Shown here piece after piece: positions 16,953 through 25,732 of a stretch of 64,000 nucleotides of DNA. This DNA is from Phycisphaerae bacterium. Its GTDB lineage: Bacteria; Planctomycetota; Phycisphaerae; SM23-33. Below the pieces are notes generated by a model. The model had not been told where the DNA came from, did not search any database, and saw only the letters and a program-made list of their open reading frames with translations. The number at the start of each line of letters is the position of its first letter. Positions within the stretch are counted from its first letter, which is position 1. Where the stretch lies: contig JASLNT010000011.1 of the NCBI GenBank assembly GCA_030745875.1, positions 51,783 to 115,782 of the forward strand, written 5' to 3'. A program made the position numbers and the translations under genes.

Positions 16953-17711
16953 TCAGTCAGACACAGTCTGTTTGTTTATCACCGCGGCGATGTATCCGCC
17001 GGCGAAACCGTTGTCTATGTTCACTACGCTAACCCCCGAGGCACAACTGTTCAGCATCGCCAACAATGCAGCCACTCCGCCAAAACTCGCACCGTAACCA
17101 ATCGACGTGGGAACCGCGATTACCGGCGCCGAGACCAATCCGGCGACCACCGAAGCCAGAGCCCCCTCCATGCCCGCAACAGCAACCACGACATTGGCGT
17201 TCTGAATATCCGACGCGCGCGCCAGCAAACGATGCAGTCCTGCGACGCCGACGTCAAAGTACGTATTTACCCGAGCGCCCATTATTTCTGCGGTAACACG
17301 AGCCTCGTGAGCGACAGGCAAATCGCTCGTGCCCGCTGCAACTACGGCGACATGCCCGGTCGGCTCGATGGGACCGCCCTGGCGAAGAGTTATCGCACGG
17401 GCGGCGGGATGATATTCGGCGGTCGGTATGTCCGCAACGACCGCCCGGTATTGCTCGTCCGAAGCACGGGTAGCCAGCACGCGCCCACCGGCTTCGGCCA
17501 GACGTCCAAAAATCACACGAACCTGTTCAACGGTCTTGCCCGGGCAGTATATCACTTCAGGAAACCCGCATCGCAGGGCTCGGTGGTGGTCCAGCGTGGC
17601 GAAGTCCATTGACTCAAACGGCAGGTTCTTCAGGCCCGCGACAGCGTCATCAACACCAAGCTCGCCGGCCTGGACCTGCTGGAGCAATTGTTTCAGTGCA
17701 TCTTGATCCAT
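16953..17711 (-). CDS. larB: Nickel-pincer cofactor biosynthesis carboxylase LarB
   Basis: 252 aa from ATG 17711, which has GGGAG 8 nt upstream (a GTG at 17720 overlaps that site). The C-terminal half is PurE-like: HVAVVAAGTSDLPVAHEA, YFDVGVAGLHRLL, VAGMEGALASVVAGL, VPTSIGYGASFGG. LarB carboxylates and hydrolyses nicotinic acid adenine dinucleotide in the first step of nickel-pincer nucleotide synthesis for lactate racemase-type enzymes. Its usual partners larC and larE are not in this window. Confidence 0.9.
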   Translation of the reverse strand: MDQDALKQLLQQVQAGELGVDDAVAGLKNLPFESMDFATLDHHRALRCGFPEVIYCPGKTVEQVRVIFGRLAEAGGRVLATRASDEQYRAVVADIPTAEYHPAARAITLRQGGPIEPTGHVAVVAAGTSDLPVAHEARVTAEIMGARVNTYFDVGVAGLHRLLARASDIQNANVVVAVAGMEGALASVVAGLVSAPVIAVPTSIGYGASFGGVAALLAMLNSCASGVSVVNIDNGFAGGYIAAVINKQTVSD

Positions 17712-17728
17712 ATTCGACACTCCCGTAT

Positions 17729-18826
17729 CTATATTCTGACCGTTGGTCGGGCGGCCAGATTCAGGTCGGCGATCCGGCCTGCTTTGAGATAATGATAGCC
17801 CAAACCCGCCGTCATCGCCGCATTATCCACACAATACGCCATTTTAGGCATGCGAACCGCGCAATGGAGTTTATCGCCCAGTTCCGTCACCGCGGTCCGC
17901 AAGGCGCTGTTGGCGGCCACGCCTCCGCCAATTATCAGCGTCTTGACGCCCGTTTTCGCAGCCGCCCTTCGCAATTTTATCCGTAGCGTGTCGACAACAG
18001 CGGCCTGAAAACCAGCGGCCACGTCGGCGATTTCCTGCTGCGTGAAGTTCTCGACGCCCCGTCCCGCGTTAGCCTGCGTCGCCGCACGCCTGGCGGCCGG
18101 TCCGGGCTTCTTCCCGGCGCGCGTGGGCCTCGGGCCCGGAACACCGTTAACGTGATACAGCACGGCCGTCTTCAATCCGCTGAACGAGAAGTCCAGAGAA
18201 TCCCCGGCGAGCAGCGACCGCGGGAAATCTATCAGCTTCGGATCGCCGTCGCGCGACACCCGATCGATCACCGGACCGCCCGGATAGCTCAGATCGAGTA
18301 TCTTGGCGACTTTGTCGAACGCCTCGCCTGCGGCGTCGTCAATCGTTCCGCCCAGAAGCGTCATGTCCATCGGAGAATCGCATCGGTACAGCGCGGTGTG
18401 TCCCCCGCTGCAGATCAGCGCGGCGGCGGGGTATTCGATCGGATCTTCGTCCAGGGCGGCTGCATATGCGTGAGCGTACACATGGTTCACAGCGACCAGG
18501 GGAACGTCCCATATCCATGCGATGGTCTTGGCCGCCATTAGTCCGATAAGCAACGAACCGATCAGCCCGGGCTCGTTAGCCAATGCAACCGCGGAAATCT
18601 CCTCTGGCGCGACGCCCGCCTGATCCAACGCCTCGGCGATGATATTGTTGATCGCTTCGATATGCGCTCGCGACGCCAACTCGGGAACAACGCCCCCGAA
18701 ACGCTGGTGCAGTTCAATCTGGCTGGCGACGCAATTGCTCAGGACTTTCCCACCGTCGGCGACTACGGCGCAGGCGGTCTCGTCGCAACTCGACTCTATG
18801 CCCAGGATATACGTCGGTTCCGTCAT
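17729..18826 (-). CDS. tsaD: tRNA threonylcarbamoyladenosine synthase subunit TsaD
   Basis: 365 aa. ASKHA ATPase fold with LGIESSCDETACAVV (N-terminal), the HxxxH metal site in VNHVYAHAYAA, CSGGHTALY, KVAKILDLSYPGGP and the C-terminal GGGVAANSALR. It transfers the threonylcarbamoyl group to A37 of ANN-decoding tRNAs. It carries a basic Pro/Arg/Ala-rich insert after FSGLKTAVLYHVNG (GPRPTRAGKKPGPAARRAA), not part of the core. ATGA overlap with the upstream protease gene. Confidence 0.95.
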   Translation of the reverse strand: MTEPTYILGIESSCDETACAVVADGGKVLSNCVASQIELHQRFGGVVPELASRAHIEAINNIIAEALDQAGVAPEEISAVALANEPGLIGSLLIGLMAAKTIAWIWDVPLVAVNHVYAHAYAAALDEDPIEYPAAALICSGGHTALYRCDSPMDMTLLGGTIDDAAGEAFDKVAKILDLSYPGGPVIDRVSRDGDPKLIDFPRSLLAGDSLDFSFSGLKTAVLYHVNGVPGPRPTRAGKKPGPAARRAATQANAGRGVENFTQQEIADVAAGFQAAVVDTLRIKLRRAAAKTGVKTLIIGGGVAANSALRTAVTELGDKLHCAVRMPKMAYCVDNAAMTAGLGYHYLKAGRIADLNLAARPTVRI

Positions 18827-20253
18827 GGCGTAATCGATGCTCCTCTCGACGACGGTTGTGTCGTCGAGCGTTTCTTTCGCTCCCTGGCCTCAGCCCAGGC
18901 CCGCAGGATTTCACGTCTCCGCGCGGTGTCCTTGAGAAGTTCAATCGCCTCGGAGAGTTGTGCGTCCTTCTTTATCAACTTCCGGCCCAGTTCAGCGCCC
19001 AAACCACCATCCGGTTGGCTGGCGGGCAAAGTTGTCGGAGCCGACAGCGCACTGGCCGCGCGCCTGCGCAGTATGTGAAGTTCGCGGAGTTCATCCGGAT
19101 CCGACGGTACGAGCACGTGGGGAGCTATCGGCCTGCCCGCCGACGGCGGGAGGGTGTTGGGCTCGGGCATGGTGGTGGTTTCAGGCATATCGGAGGGAAA
19201 GAAGAATCTCGCGGTGGTTATATGCAGCAGCCCCAGCTTACCGCGTAAAAACAGCGGTGTCTGAACGCTGTGTTTCCCACGGCTTGGCGTTCCCAGCAGG
19301 ATTGCCCGGTCGGCGTGGCTTAGGGATCCGGCGACGATTTCCGCAGCCGATGCGGTATCCGAATCGATCAGCACCACAACGGGTATTTGGGGATAAGTTC
19401 CCTCGGGGTGCGCTACGTGCCTTTTCGGCTTGTTTCGACTGCCCAGGACGGTGACTATCGGCTCATCGTGCAGAAACAAATTCGCCAGCGCCACCGCTTC
19501 GGGCAGGCGCCCTCCGGGATTTCCTCGCAAATCCAACACTAGCCCGCGCACCACCAGCGTCGGTCTGCGAAACGCACGTTTAAACCGCTCGACGGTGTCG
19601 GCGACAAATTCTGAAATTCTTATGTACGCCAACCCTTCATCACGATCCAGCGTGTAGACCCATCGCCTCCCGGCGTCGCGATACAGCCCCCCGACGGTTT
19701 CCACGGGATACTCGCTAACGGTCAGCTTCACCTCGCGCGGAGGTCCGGCGCTGCGAGCGGAAATCACGCTCAACCGGACCTCGCCATCCTGATCGCCTGA
19801 CATATGTCCGTTTGCCTGGGGCAGGTTCATATTGAATGTTGCAAGGTCGTTTATACTCACTACGAGGTCCCCGGCGACCAGGCCCGCCTCGTCGGCCGGT
19901 GAATTCGGATGTACGCATCCGATGACCGGTCCCCTATCCGACAGTTCCAGGATTACGCCTGTTCCCAGCGCGTTTCCCATCATTCGTTTACGGAAAGCTT
20001 CGGCCTTGTCGTAGGGAACGTAGACCGATTGCGGGTCCAGTCGCCTGACCATTCCCTCGACGGCGTTTCGCTTCAGTTCCAACGGATCCACAGACGGGTA
20101 ATGGTTCTCGAGAATCTTGTTATATGCTTCGACCATCGTATCCGGATGCGCATTGCTCCGGCGGATCGCCTGGGGAGTGCGTTTCATTAACCACGCAGTG
20201 CCCACCGCAACGGCCACCACCGCCAGCATCCACAGTACATTGCGTTTGGGCAT
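18823..20253 (-). CDS. S41 C-terminal-processing protease with PDZ domain
   Basis: 476 aa. N-terminal signal anchor (VLWMLAVVAVAVGTAWLM), then a CtpA-type N-domain (YNKILENHYPSVDP), a PDZ domain about 95-175 (GTGVILELSDRGPVIGCVHPNSPADEAGL, VAGDLVVSINDL), and the S41 core: RGLVLDLRGNPGG, IDSDTASAAEIVAGSL with the nucleophile Ser, and GTPSRGKHSVQT with the catalytic Lys. A Pro/Thr-rich insert and a helical C-terminus follow. It probably trims exported proteins in the periplasm. It is the first gene of the overlapping run to nrnA. Confidence 0.9.
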   Translation of the reverse strand: MPKRNVLWMLAVVAVAVGTAWLMKRTPQAIRRSNAHPDTMVEAYNKILENHYPSVDPLELKRNAVEGMVRRLDPQSVYVPYDKAEAFRKRMMGNALGTGVILELSDRGPVIGCVHPNSPADEAGLVAGDLVVSINDLATFNMNLPQANGHMSGDQDGEVRLSVISARSAGPPREVKLTVSEYPVETVGGLYRDAGRRWVYTLDRDEGLAYIRISEFVADTVERFKRAFRRPTLVVRGLVLDLRGNPGGRLPEAVALANLFLHDEPIVTVLGSRNKPKRHVAHPEGTYPQIPVVVLIDSDTASAAEIVAGSLSHADRAILLGTPSRGKHSVQTPLFLRGKLGLLHITTARFFFPSDMPETTTMPEPNTLPPSAGRPIAPHVLVPSDPDELRELHILRRRAASALSAPTTLPASQPDGGLGAELGRKLIKKDAQLSEAIELLKDTARRREILRAWAEARERKKRSTTQPSSRGASITP

Positions 20254-20337
20254 AGAATGCTCCTGTCAGATCGGATCTCATCGGTAATGCTACCATCGCC
20301 GAGCCCGCCTGACAATATACCTGCGTCCAAATACGAA

Positions 20338-20368
20338 CACGCGACCGGTTGGAATAACCGATCGCGTG
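20338..20368 (-). terminator. Hairpin downstream of tRNA-Phe
   Basis: A 13-bp stem (CACGCGATCGGTT / AACCGGTCGCGTG, one G-U) with a 5-nt loop lies 12 nt after the tRNA-Phe 3' end on the minus strand. The following sequence has only a weak U-run (TTCGTATTTGG). It may end or process the tRNA transcript before the protease gene. Confidence 0.55.
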
Positions 20369-20379
20369 GCGGTGAAAAA

Positions 20380-20452
20380 TGGCTAGGACTGGATTTGAAC
20401 CAGCGACACCCGCATTTTCAGTGCGGTGCTCTACCAACTGAGCTACCTAGCC
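20380..20452 (-). tRNA. tRNA-Phe (GAA)
   Basis: 73-nt cloverleaf on the minus strand: acceptor GGCTAGG pairs with CCTAGCC, D-arm AGCTCAGTTGGTAGAGC, anticodon stem CGCA/TGCG around CTGAAAA (anticodon GAA), T-arm CTGG-TTCAAAT-CCAG, discriminator A. CCA is not encoded. Confidence 0.97.
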
Positions 20453-20532
20453 GAGCGAAGGCCTCCATTGTCGGCCTGCGGCATACTGTACGGTCAACTT
20501 AACGGTCTGTCAAGCGCTACCGAGGCGACAGC

Positions 20533-22974
20533 CTATTTCTGTTCTGCTTTCTGTTCTGCTTGCTGCTTGGCCTTTGTAAGCGCATCTATATAACTCACGC
20601 GAGCAACAATACGCTTAAGGGCGAAGAATACTTCACGAGCATCCCATTCGCTGTTGGCTAGCGCCTGTTCAGCCAGCTTCCCGCGCCCGGTTTCCTTGAA
20701 ATCGCTGGCCACCGCAGGCGTGTAACCAATTCTCTGGACAACGTAATGCGCCCGAGCGGTTGGCATGGGTATGGTAATAACCGGACCCAGCGGGCCGGGG
20801 GCGATCGGTTTTTCGATGTCGGCGGGAACCAGCTCGAACGCCCGGTCGACAAACCGCTTTGACGCCGCGAGAGATTGAAGTTCAACACCTTCGATCATCG
20901 ACGGCGGGTAGTCATGCGGGCGATACATCACAGACAGACTGTCGGCGTAGGCCTGAATCTGTCGCATGTACTCTTGTATCGTGACGCCTTCAGGCATGCC
21001 GCGCATGAAAGCCTGTTGCATTATGCTTTGGCGGATCATATCTCGCTGGGACCGCGCTGTTATGCGCGAGGTCGGACTGGTGACCACCGACTCCAGTTTC
21101 GCATTCTTCGCCGCAGCCTCCAGACCCAAGGTACCCGCGGCCTTGGCGATTCTGTCGGCCGCTCGGAACGCCTCAGTCTTGTAGCTGTCAAGAATCCTGC
21201 AGTCAGCGATCACTTTCTTCCGTACTGCGTCGGTGGGCTCTTTCAACACCGTCGCAGCCCGAGACTCGACAACCTGCCACAGTATGCGGTTAAGACCGCT
21301 GTCGCTATAGGCGTACATGATCTGACCGGGCGCCAACGGTTTCGCCGCCAGAGCCAGCACAGGCAGCGATTTACCGCGTCCTCGCCGTGAATTCTGCGAC
21401 ATCCCGATATCCTTGTTCTCGGACAGTTCCCTGGCGTCCAGCAACATGGTCCGCCCGGTAGTAATCGGAAGCATCGTCATGCCTTCATCGTCTCCGACCG
21501 GGAACAGGACCTTGGCGAAACCGCGGCAGGTGGTCCACTTCAGCTTGGGATACTGGGGAGCCTTGTCGGCGGGATCTTTCTTCGCCGGTTTGGTTGTCGC
21601 CGAGGGAATAGCTTCGAGATTCTCCTTGCCGGTGGTGAACACCAGTCGCGTGATCTCTTCAAGGACGGCTTGGAGCGTTCTCGGTCCGTCAGCCTTCAGC
21701 GTTTTGGGTATGCGAACGTCCTTGCTTACGGAGAACTCGCCGGTTGCGCCCCAGGGATAGCAAATCGCCTCAAGCCCCGCAGCCCTGGCCAGGGCCGGTA
21801 TCGCCCGATTGAGCGTTTTGTCTCGTAGAGCAGCGATGTCGTCGGCGCGAATCTCCTTGCTCAACGCCTCGGCGCCCTGAGCGTCATCGATCATCCGGGC
21901 GTATACGTTCTTGTACAGTTCCGCATCCGCCGACGCCGGGCCCAACTGAGCGTCGATATTGGCTTGGATCGACTGGAGAAAATCCTCCACCTTCGCCTCG
22001 GCGGCCCAACCCGAAAGTCTATCGACAACCTGATCCCAGGCCTCGTCGATATTCATCGGGACCTTCCGGGTGACAACGTCCGGTTTGGTGGTGGCGCCCG
22101 GAAGCACGGCCGGTTGCGGAACTACAGGGACGTCCTTGGTGAAATCTCCGGAGTTCTCGCGGAAGTAGTCCCGCACGTCGCGATCCGCCGGTCGGGTGAC
22201 CCGAGAAATCACGCCGCTGTTGACGAGCATATACGACACGGCCGCTCTCGCCGGTTGGGCGTAACCAAAACCGAATGAATCGCCCTTTGGAAATACATCA
22301 GGACGGGCCTGGCGATACTTGGCGAACTGCTGGTTAACCTGCTGGGGCGTGGGCTCCAGAACGTTGTCAACGTACTTATCGGCCGACACCTTCACGACCC
22401 GCAACGTGAGCTTTTCGTTAAGGTCGCGGTAACGCTTGCGAAGAGCCGTCTCCGAAGGCGGAGCCGCCACCTGATAAGCTCGGAAGGACCTCAGCACCAA
22501 CAACCATCGAGCCAGGGCGGCGCGAAGCTGCGGTTCAGTGGTTTCGGCTTTGCGCCTGTCCATACGAGCAACGATCTTCCGGTACTCGGCTTGTTCCACA
22601 TTCAGACCGATAGATGCAAGATAGGCGTCAATTTCGCTCTCACCGACACCGCCTCCGGCGTCGATCGCCTCCTGCAAAAGCAATGCATACGCCAATCCCG
22701 CATCATCACCGTTCCGGCTGAGGCGACCAAACTCCGGGCTCCGCAAATCCAAACGCAGAAGAACCAACAGATTCTGTATATCTGTCTCAGCCCGCGTGAC
22801 GCCGCCAAACCGCAACACCTCACCGTACTTGGATTCTCCAACAGCGTAGTCGTTGGAGCCCGTGTATCTGGACAGGTACCTCAGCGCCGTTCCGCCCACA
22901 AGGCCAATCAACATCAACGCAACCAGACCGATGATGATACCCTTCTGCCACCTTCTAAAAAATCCCAATGCCAT
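20533..22974 (-). CDS. PpiD/SurA-like membrane-anchored chaperone protein
   Basis: 813 aa; ATG 22974 has AGGAG 6 nt upstream. Short cytoplasmic N-terminus (MALGFFRRWQK), one membrane helix (GIIIGLVALMLIGLVGG), then a long, mostly helical extracytoplasmic part. Residues about 40-230 resemble the SurA/PpiD N-domain layout (VGESEIDAYLASIGLN, a CxxxR-like helical run, TPQQVNQQFAKYRQ). No convincing parvulin active-site pattern is seen in the middle (TRKVPMNIDEAWDQV). The C-terminus is K/Q/E-rich (AKQQAEQKAEQK). It probably acts in folding or quality control of exported proteins. The family call is moderate and rests on architecture. Confidence 0.6.
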   Translation of the reverse strand: MALGFFRRWQKGIIIGLVALMLIGLVGGTALRYLSRYTGSNDYAVGESKYGEVLRFGGVTRAETDIQNLLVLLRLDLRSPEFGRLSRNGDDAGLAYALLLQEAIDAGGGVGESEIDAYLASIGLNVEQAEYRKIVARMDRRKAETTEPQLRAALARWLLVLRSFRAYQVAAPPSETALRKRYRDLNEKLTLRVVKVSADKYVDNVLEPTPQQVNQQFAKYRQARPDVFPKGDSFGFGYAQPARAAVSYMLVNSGVISRVTRPADRDVRDYFRENSGDFTKDVPVVPQPAVLPGATTKPDVVTRKVPMNIDEAWDQVVDRLSGWAAEAKVEDFLQSIQANIDAQLGPASADAELYKNVYARMIDDAQGAEALSKEIRADDIAALRDKTLNRAIPALARAAGLEAICYPWGATGEFSVSKDVRIPKTLKADGPRTLQAVLEEITRLVFTTGKENLEAIPSATTKPAKKDPADKAPQYPKLKWTTCRGFAKVLFPVGDDEGMTMLPITTGRTMLLDARELSENKDIGMSQNSRRGRGKSLPVLALAAKPLAPGQIMYAYSDSGLNRILWQVVESRAATVLKEPTDAVRKKVIADCRILDSYKTEAFRAADRIAKAAGTLGLEAAAKNAKLESVVTSPTSRITARSQRDMIRQSIMQQAFMRGMPEGVTIQEYMRQIQAYADSLSVMYRPHDYPPSMIEGVELQSLAASKRFVDRAFELVPADIEKPIAPGPLGPVITIPMPTARAHYVVQRIGYTPAVASDFKETGRGKLAEQALANSEWDAREVFFALKRIVARVSYIDALTKAKQQAEQKAEQK

Positions 22975-23110
22975 GTTGGCTCCTGGTTATAGTTACTAAG
23001 CAGTGCTGTTTGTCACAAAAACGGAACGCACAGTATAGTTCCAATCGGCATCTTTGCAAGCGCAGATAACGCCAATATGACCTGCGTCGGGGTCTGGATG
23101 GATGTGTATT

Positions 23111-23977
23111 TCAGGAACCGGAAACCAACGTAGCGAGAGTCTGGGCGTTGACCTTGTCCCAATCTCGCCCGTTTTCGTCCAGACCTTTGGGCGTTTCCAT
23201 GATCAGCGGTATATCCGCAAGCCGGGAATCATTAACCACATTCACGAACGCCTGGCGCCCCAGGAAGCCCTCGCCTATATGCTCGTGACGGTCCACCCGG
23301 GTTCCAAAATCCTTCTTTGAATCGTTCAGGTGGATCGCTAAGAGCTTGTCCAGACCGATGATATCATCAAACTCCTGCATGGCGGCGGCGTAAGTTTCCG
23401 GTGTGCGGATATCGTAACCAGCGGCAAAAATATGGCATGTATCCAGACACACGCCGAAACGCTCAGGCTGGACCAGCCCCGCCATTATGGCCGCCAGATG
23501 CTCGAAACGGTATCCGATGCAGTTGCCCTGGCCGGCGGTCGTTTCAAGCAGAATACGAGACGGGGTCACCGCTTCGGGATCGGGTTCCACCGCCGCGGCG
23601 ATCTCGTTCAGGGCGTCGGTTATCATTTTTTGCCCCGCCTCCAGGTCCGGATTGCTGCCCGGATGAAAAACCAGATGCTCCACGCCAAGGCGCTGGGCTC
23701 GCGAAAAATCCTCGATCAGCGCCGGGATCGACTTGTCGCGAACCGCATCCTTGCCCGCAAGATTCACCAGGTAAGACGCATGCGCGACGATTACCCTTAT
23801 GTCAGTCTGTGCGCGAGTCTCGCGGAATTTCTCGACCGCAGAATCGTCAAGCGGTTTGGCTCGCCATTGAACCTGGTTACGAAGGAACAGCGCCAGGGCT
23901 TCGAATCCATACTCCTGTGCCGCAATGAGGGCCTTGTGCAGACCACCGCTTATACTTAGATGAGATCCCAATAACAT
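23111..23977 (-). CDS. nfo: Endonuclease IV (AP endonuclease)
   Basis: 288 aa, the usual length for Nfo. Zn-site motifs are in order: GSHLSISGGL, VAHASYLVNLA, FHPGSN, LLETTAGQGNCIG, CLDTCHIFAAGYD, AIHLNDSKKDFG, DRHEHIGEG, METPKG. It cleaves 5' to abasic sites and acts on some oxidised bases in base-excision repair, using three zinc ions. Stand-alone between the PpiD-like gene and divergent rsgA. Confidence 0.96.
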   Translation of the reverse strand: MLLGSHLSISGGLHKALIAAQEYGFEALALFLRNQVQWRAKPLDDSAVEKFRETRAQTDIRVIVAHASYLVNLAGKDAVRDKSIPALIEDFSRAQRLGVEHLVFHPGSNPDLEAGQKMITDALNEIAAAVEPDPEAVTPSRILLETTAGQGNCIGYRFEHLAAIMAGLVQPERFGVCLDTCHIFAAGYDIRTPETYAAAMQEFDDIIGLDKLLAIHLNDSKKDFGTRVDRHEHIGEGFLGRQAFVNVVNDSRLADIPLIMETPKGLDENGRDWDKVNAQTLATLVSGS

Positions 23978-24069
23978 ACGATCATACTAGCACCCAACAG
24001 GCGATTATGCCAACATCACCAGGCACGCGCGTTTGCTATTTCCGCTCGTCCCGGTCAAAATAACCGCCA

Positions 24070-25191
24070 ATGGCCAAGCGGAAAGGCAAAAGCAGGCAGA
24101 GGATCGACTGGCACGCACGTTACGAGGCTGGCGACGACGACAGTGCAGCCCACAAGATCAAGGGCAAACTCACCAAACGACAAGTCAAACTGCCCCCTCG
24201 CGATCTCCAGGCCGGCGGGGAAGACATCGACGATCTGCCGCGACTGGAAGGAATGGTGGTGGGAATGTTCCCCGGCGGAGCCGAAGTGCGAATCGGCGAT
24301 TCGACAATGCTCTGCATGATCGCCAAAGCCTTCCGAGCACCGCCCGGTTCTACAGCGCTTACCGTTGGCGACACGGTGACAATCGCCGCCAGCGGAGCCC
24401 ATCACGACGCGTCCAACGAAGATTCGGACCGCGCCGACGGAATGATACTGTCACGCGGGCCGAGAGAGACCGCCCTGTCGCGTCCGGCGCCGCGCAGCGG
24501 AAAACGCAAGGACGAATACAAAACCGAAATGTTCGAACGCGTTATCGCAGCCAACATGGACGTACTTCTGATTATCGCCGCCACCTGCCAACCCCCCCTG
24601 CGAACACGGTTGATCCAGCGATACCTGATCATCGCAGAACGAGGAGAGATGGAGCCGATCCTTGTTCTGAACAAGATCGACCTGGCGCCGCCGGACCCAA
24701 AAGTGATCGAACATTTCCGCGCCAGCGATCTGGTGATCGTGGAAGTGTCGGCGGGCACGGGGCGAGGCGTCGAAGAGTTGACATCGCATCTGGTCGATCG
24801 ACGGAGCATTCTCGCCGGAGCCTCGGGGGTCGGAAAGAGCACGCTAATAAACCGCCTGATCCCCGGCGTGGATCTCGCCACACGCACCGTTCGCCCGGGC
24901 GACCTTCGCGGCCGCCACACCACATCATCAGCCAGCGTATACGAACTGCCTGGCGGCGGGATGCTGGTCGACACGCCCGGAATACGCGAACTGGGCCTGC
25001 CGATAGACCCCGTCGAACTGCCCTGGTACTTCCCGGAGTTCGAGGAATTCACCCCCGACTGCAAGTTCAACAACTGCACGCACACCCACGAGCCGGACTG
25101 TGCGGTTATCCGTGCAGTGGAAGAAGAACTGATCCCAATCAACAGATTCGAAACCTACCTCCAACTCCTGAGCACGCTGGATGAATCCTAG
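24070..25191 (+). CDS. rsgA: Ribosome small-subunit biogenesis GTPase RsgA
   Basis: 373 aa. Circularly permuted GTPase: G4 LNKIDLAP precedes G1 GASGVGKST (about 256-264), then G2/G3 in RGRHTTSS and DTPGIREL. The C-terminal zinc domain shows CKFNNCTHTHEPDC. An N-terminal OB-fold-type stretch (GMVVGMFPGGAEVRIGD) follows a basic, low-complexity start. It binds the 30S decoding region and hydrolyses GTP late in subunit maturation. No clear Shine-Dalgarno precedes ATG 24070. Confidence 0.95.
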   Translation: MAKRKGKSRQRIDWHARYEAGDDDSAAHKIKGKLTKRQVKLPPRDLQAGGEDIDDLPRLEGMVVGMFPGGAEVRIGDSTMLCMIAKAFRAPPGSTALTVGDTVTIAASGAHHDASNEDSDRADGMILSRGPRETALSRPAPRSGKRKDEYKTEMFERVIAANMDVLLIIAATCQPPLRTRLIQRYLIIAERGEMEPILVLNKIDLAPPDPKVIEHFRASDLVIVEVSAGTGRGVEELTSHLVDRRSILAGASGVGKSTLINRLIPGVDLATRTVRPGDLRGRHTTSSASVYELPGGGMLVDTPGIRELGLPIDPVELPWYFPEFEEFTPDCKFNNCTHTHEPDCAVIRAVEEELIPINRFETYLQLLSTLDES

Positions 25192-25260
25192 ATTTAAGGC
25201 GATTCCACACAGAGGTTCATAGAGAAGCAGCGCCCCTGAGAACACCGCGAAGCGTTTAGC

Positions 25261-25280
25261 GGTCGACGCCCGAGTCGACC
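25261..25280. terminator. Perfect hairpin between convergent genes
   Basis: GGTCGAC-GCCCGA-GTCGACC, a 7-bp stem with a 6-nt loop, between the ends of rsgA (+) and the pterin dehydratase gene (-). No U-tract on either side, so termination is only suggested by position. Confidence 0.35.
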
Positions 25281-25313
25281 CTCATCCCGACGAAGTCGCA
25301 ACGCCATCCACCG

Positions 25314-25643
25314 TCAAATCACGTCTATCTTCGCCGCAAGCACGAAATCGCTTTCAGTCAAACCGTCGATCTTATGAGTGTGAATCGCAATTGTGACTTT
25401 CCCCCAGGACAGGCTGATATCCGGATGATGCCCCTGCCGCTCAGCCACTGCCCCAACGCTATTGACGAACTCCAAACCAGTCACAAAGTCGGGCGTTTTG
25501 AAGGTTCGCGTAAGATGGTGTTTATCGACGACCTCCCAATCGTCATTAAGTTGCCCCAGCAGTTCGCTTATCTCCGGTTCATCAAGCGGAGGAACTCCTC
25601 CGCGACAGGGCACGCAACTAAGTTCACAGAGTTTGCTGGTCAT
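25314..25643 (-). CDS. Pterin-4a-carbinolamine dehydratase
   Basis: 109 aa from ATG 25643, which has AGGACAGG upstream; the longer frame to 25679 is not needed. The active-site signature AERQGHHPDISLSWGKVTIAIHTHKIDGLT holds the conserved HHP and later H residues of PCD/DCoH. The C-terminus LTESDFVLAAKID is typical. It dehydrates 4a-hydroxytetrahydrobiopterin after aromatic amino-acid hydroxylation, or has a related pterin role. The N-terminal SCVPCRGGVPPL motif is common in bacterial PhhB-like proteins. No hydroxylase gene is nearby. Confidence 0.93.
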   Translation of the reverse strand: MTSKLCELSCVPCRGGVPPLDEPEISELLGQLNDDWEVVDKHHLTRTFKTPDFVTGLEFVNSVGAVAERQGHHPDISLSWGKVTIAIHTHKIDGLTESDFVLAAKIDVI

Positions 25644-25732
25644 TTTTGCCTGTCCTTTCAAACGATATCCAGGCAGCACGCCCGACTCGTTAACTCATTA
25701 TAGCGAGGGCAATCAACAGAACGGGCGGGATC

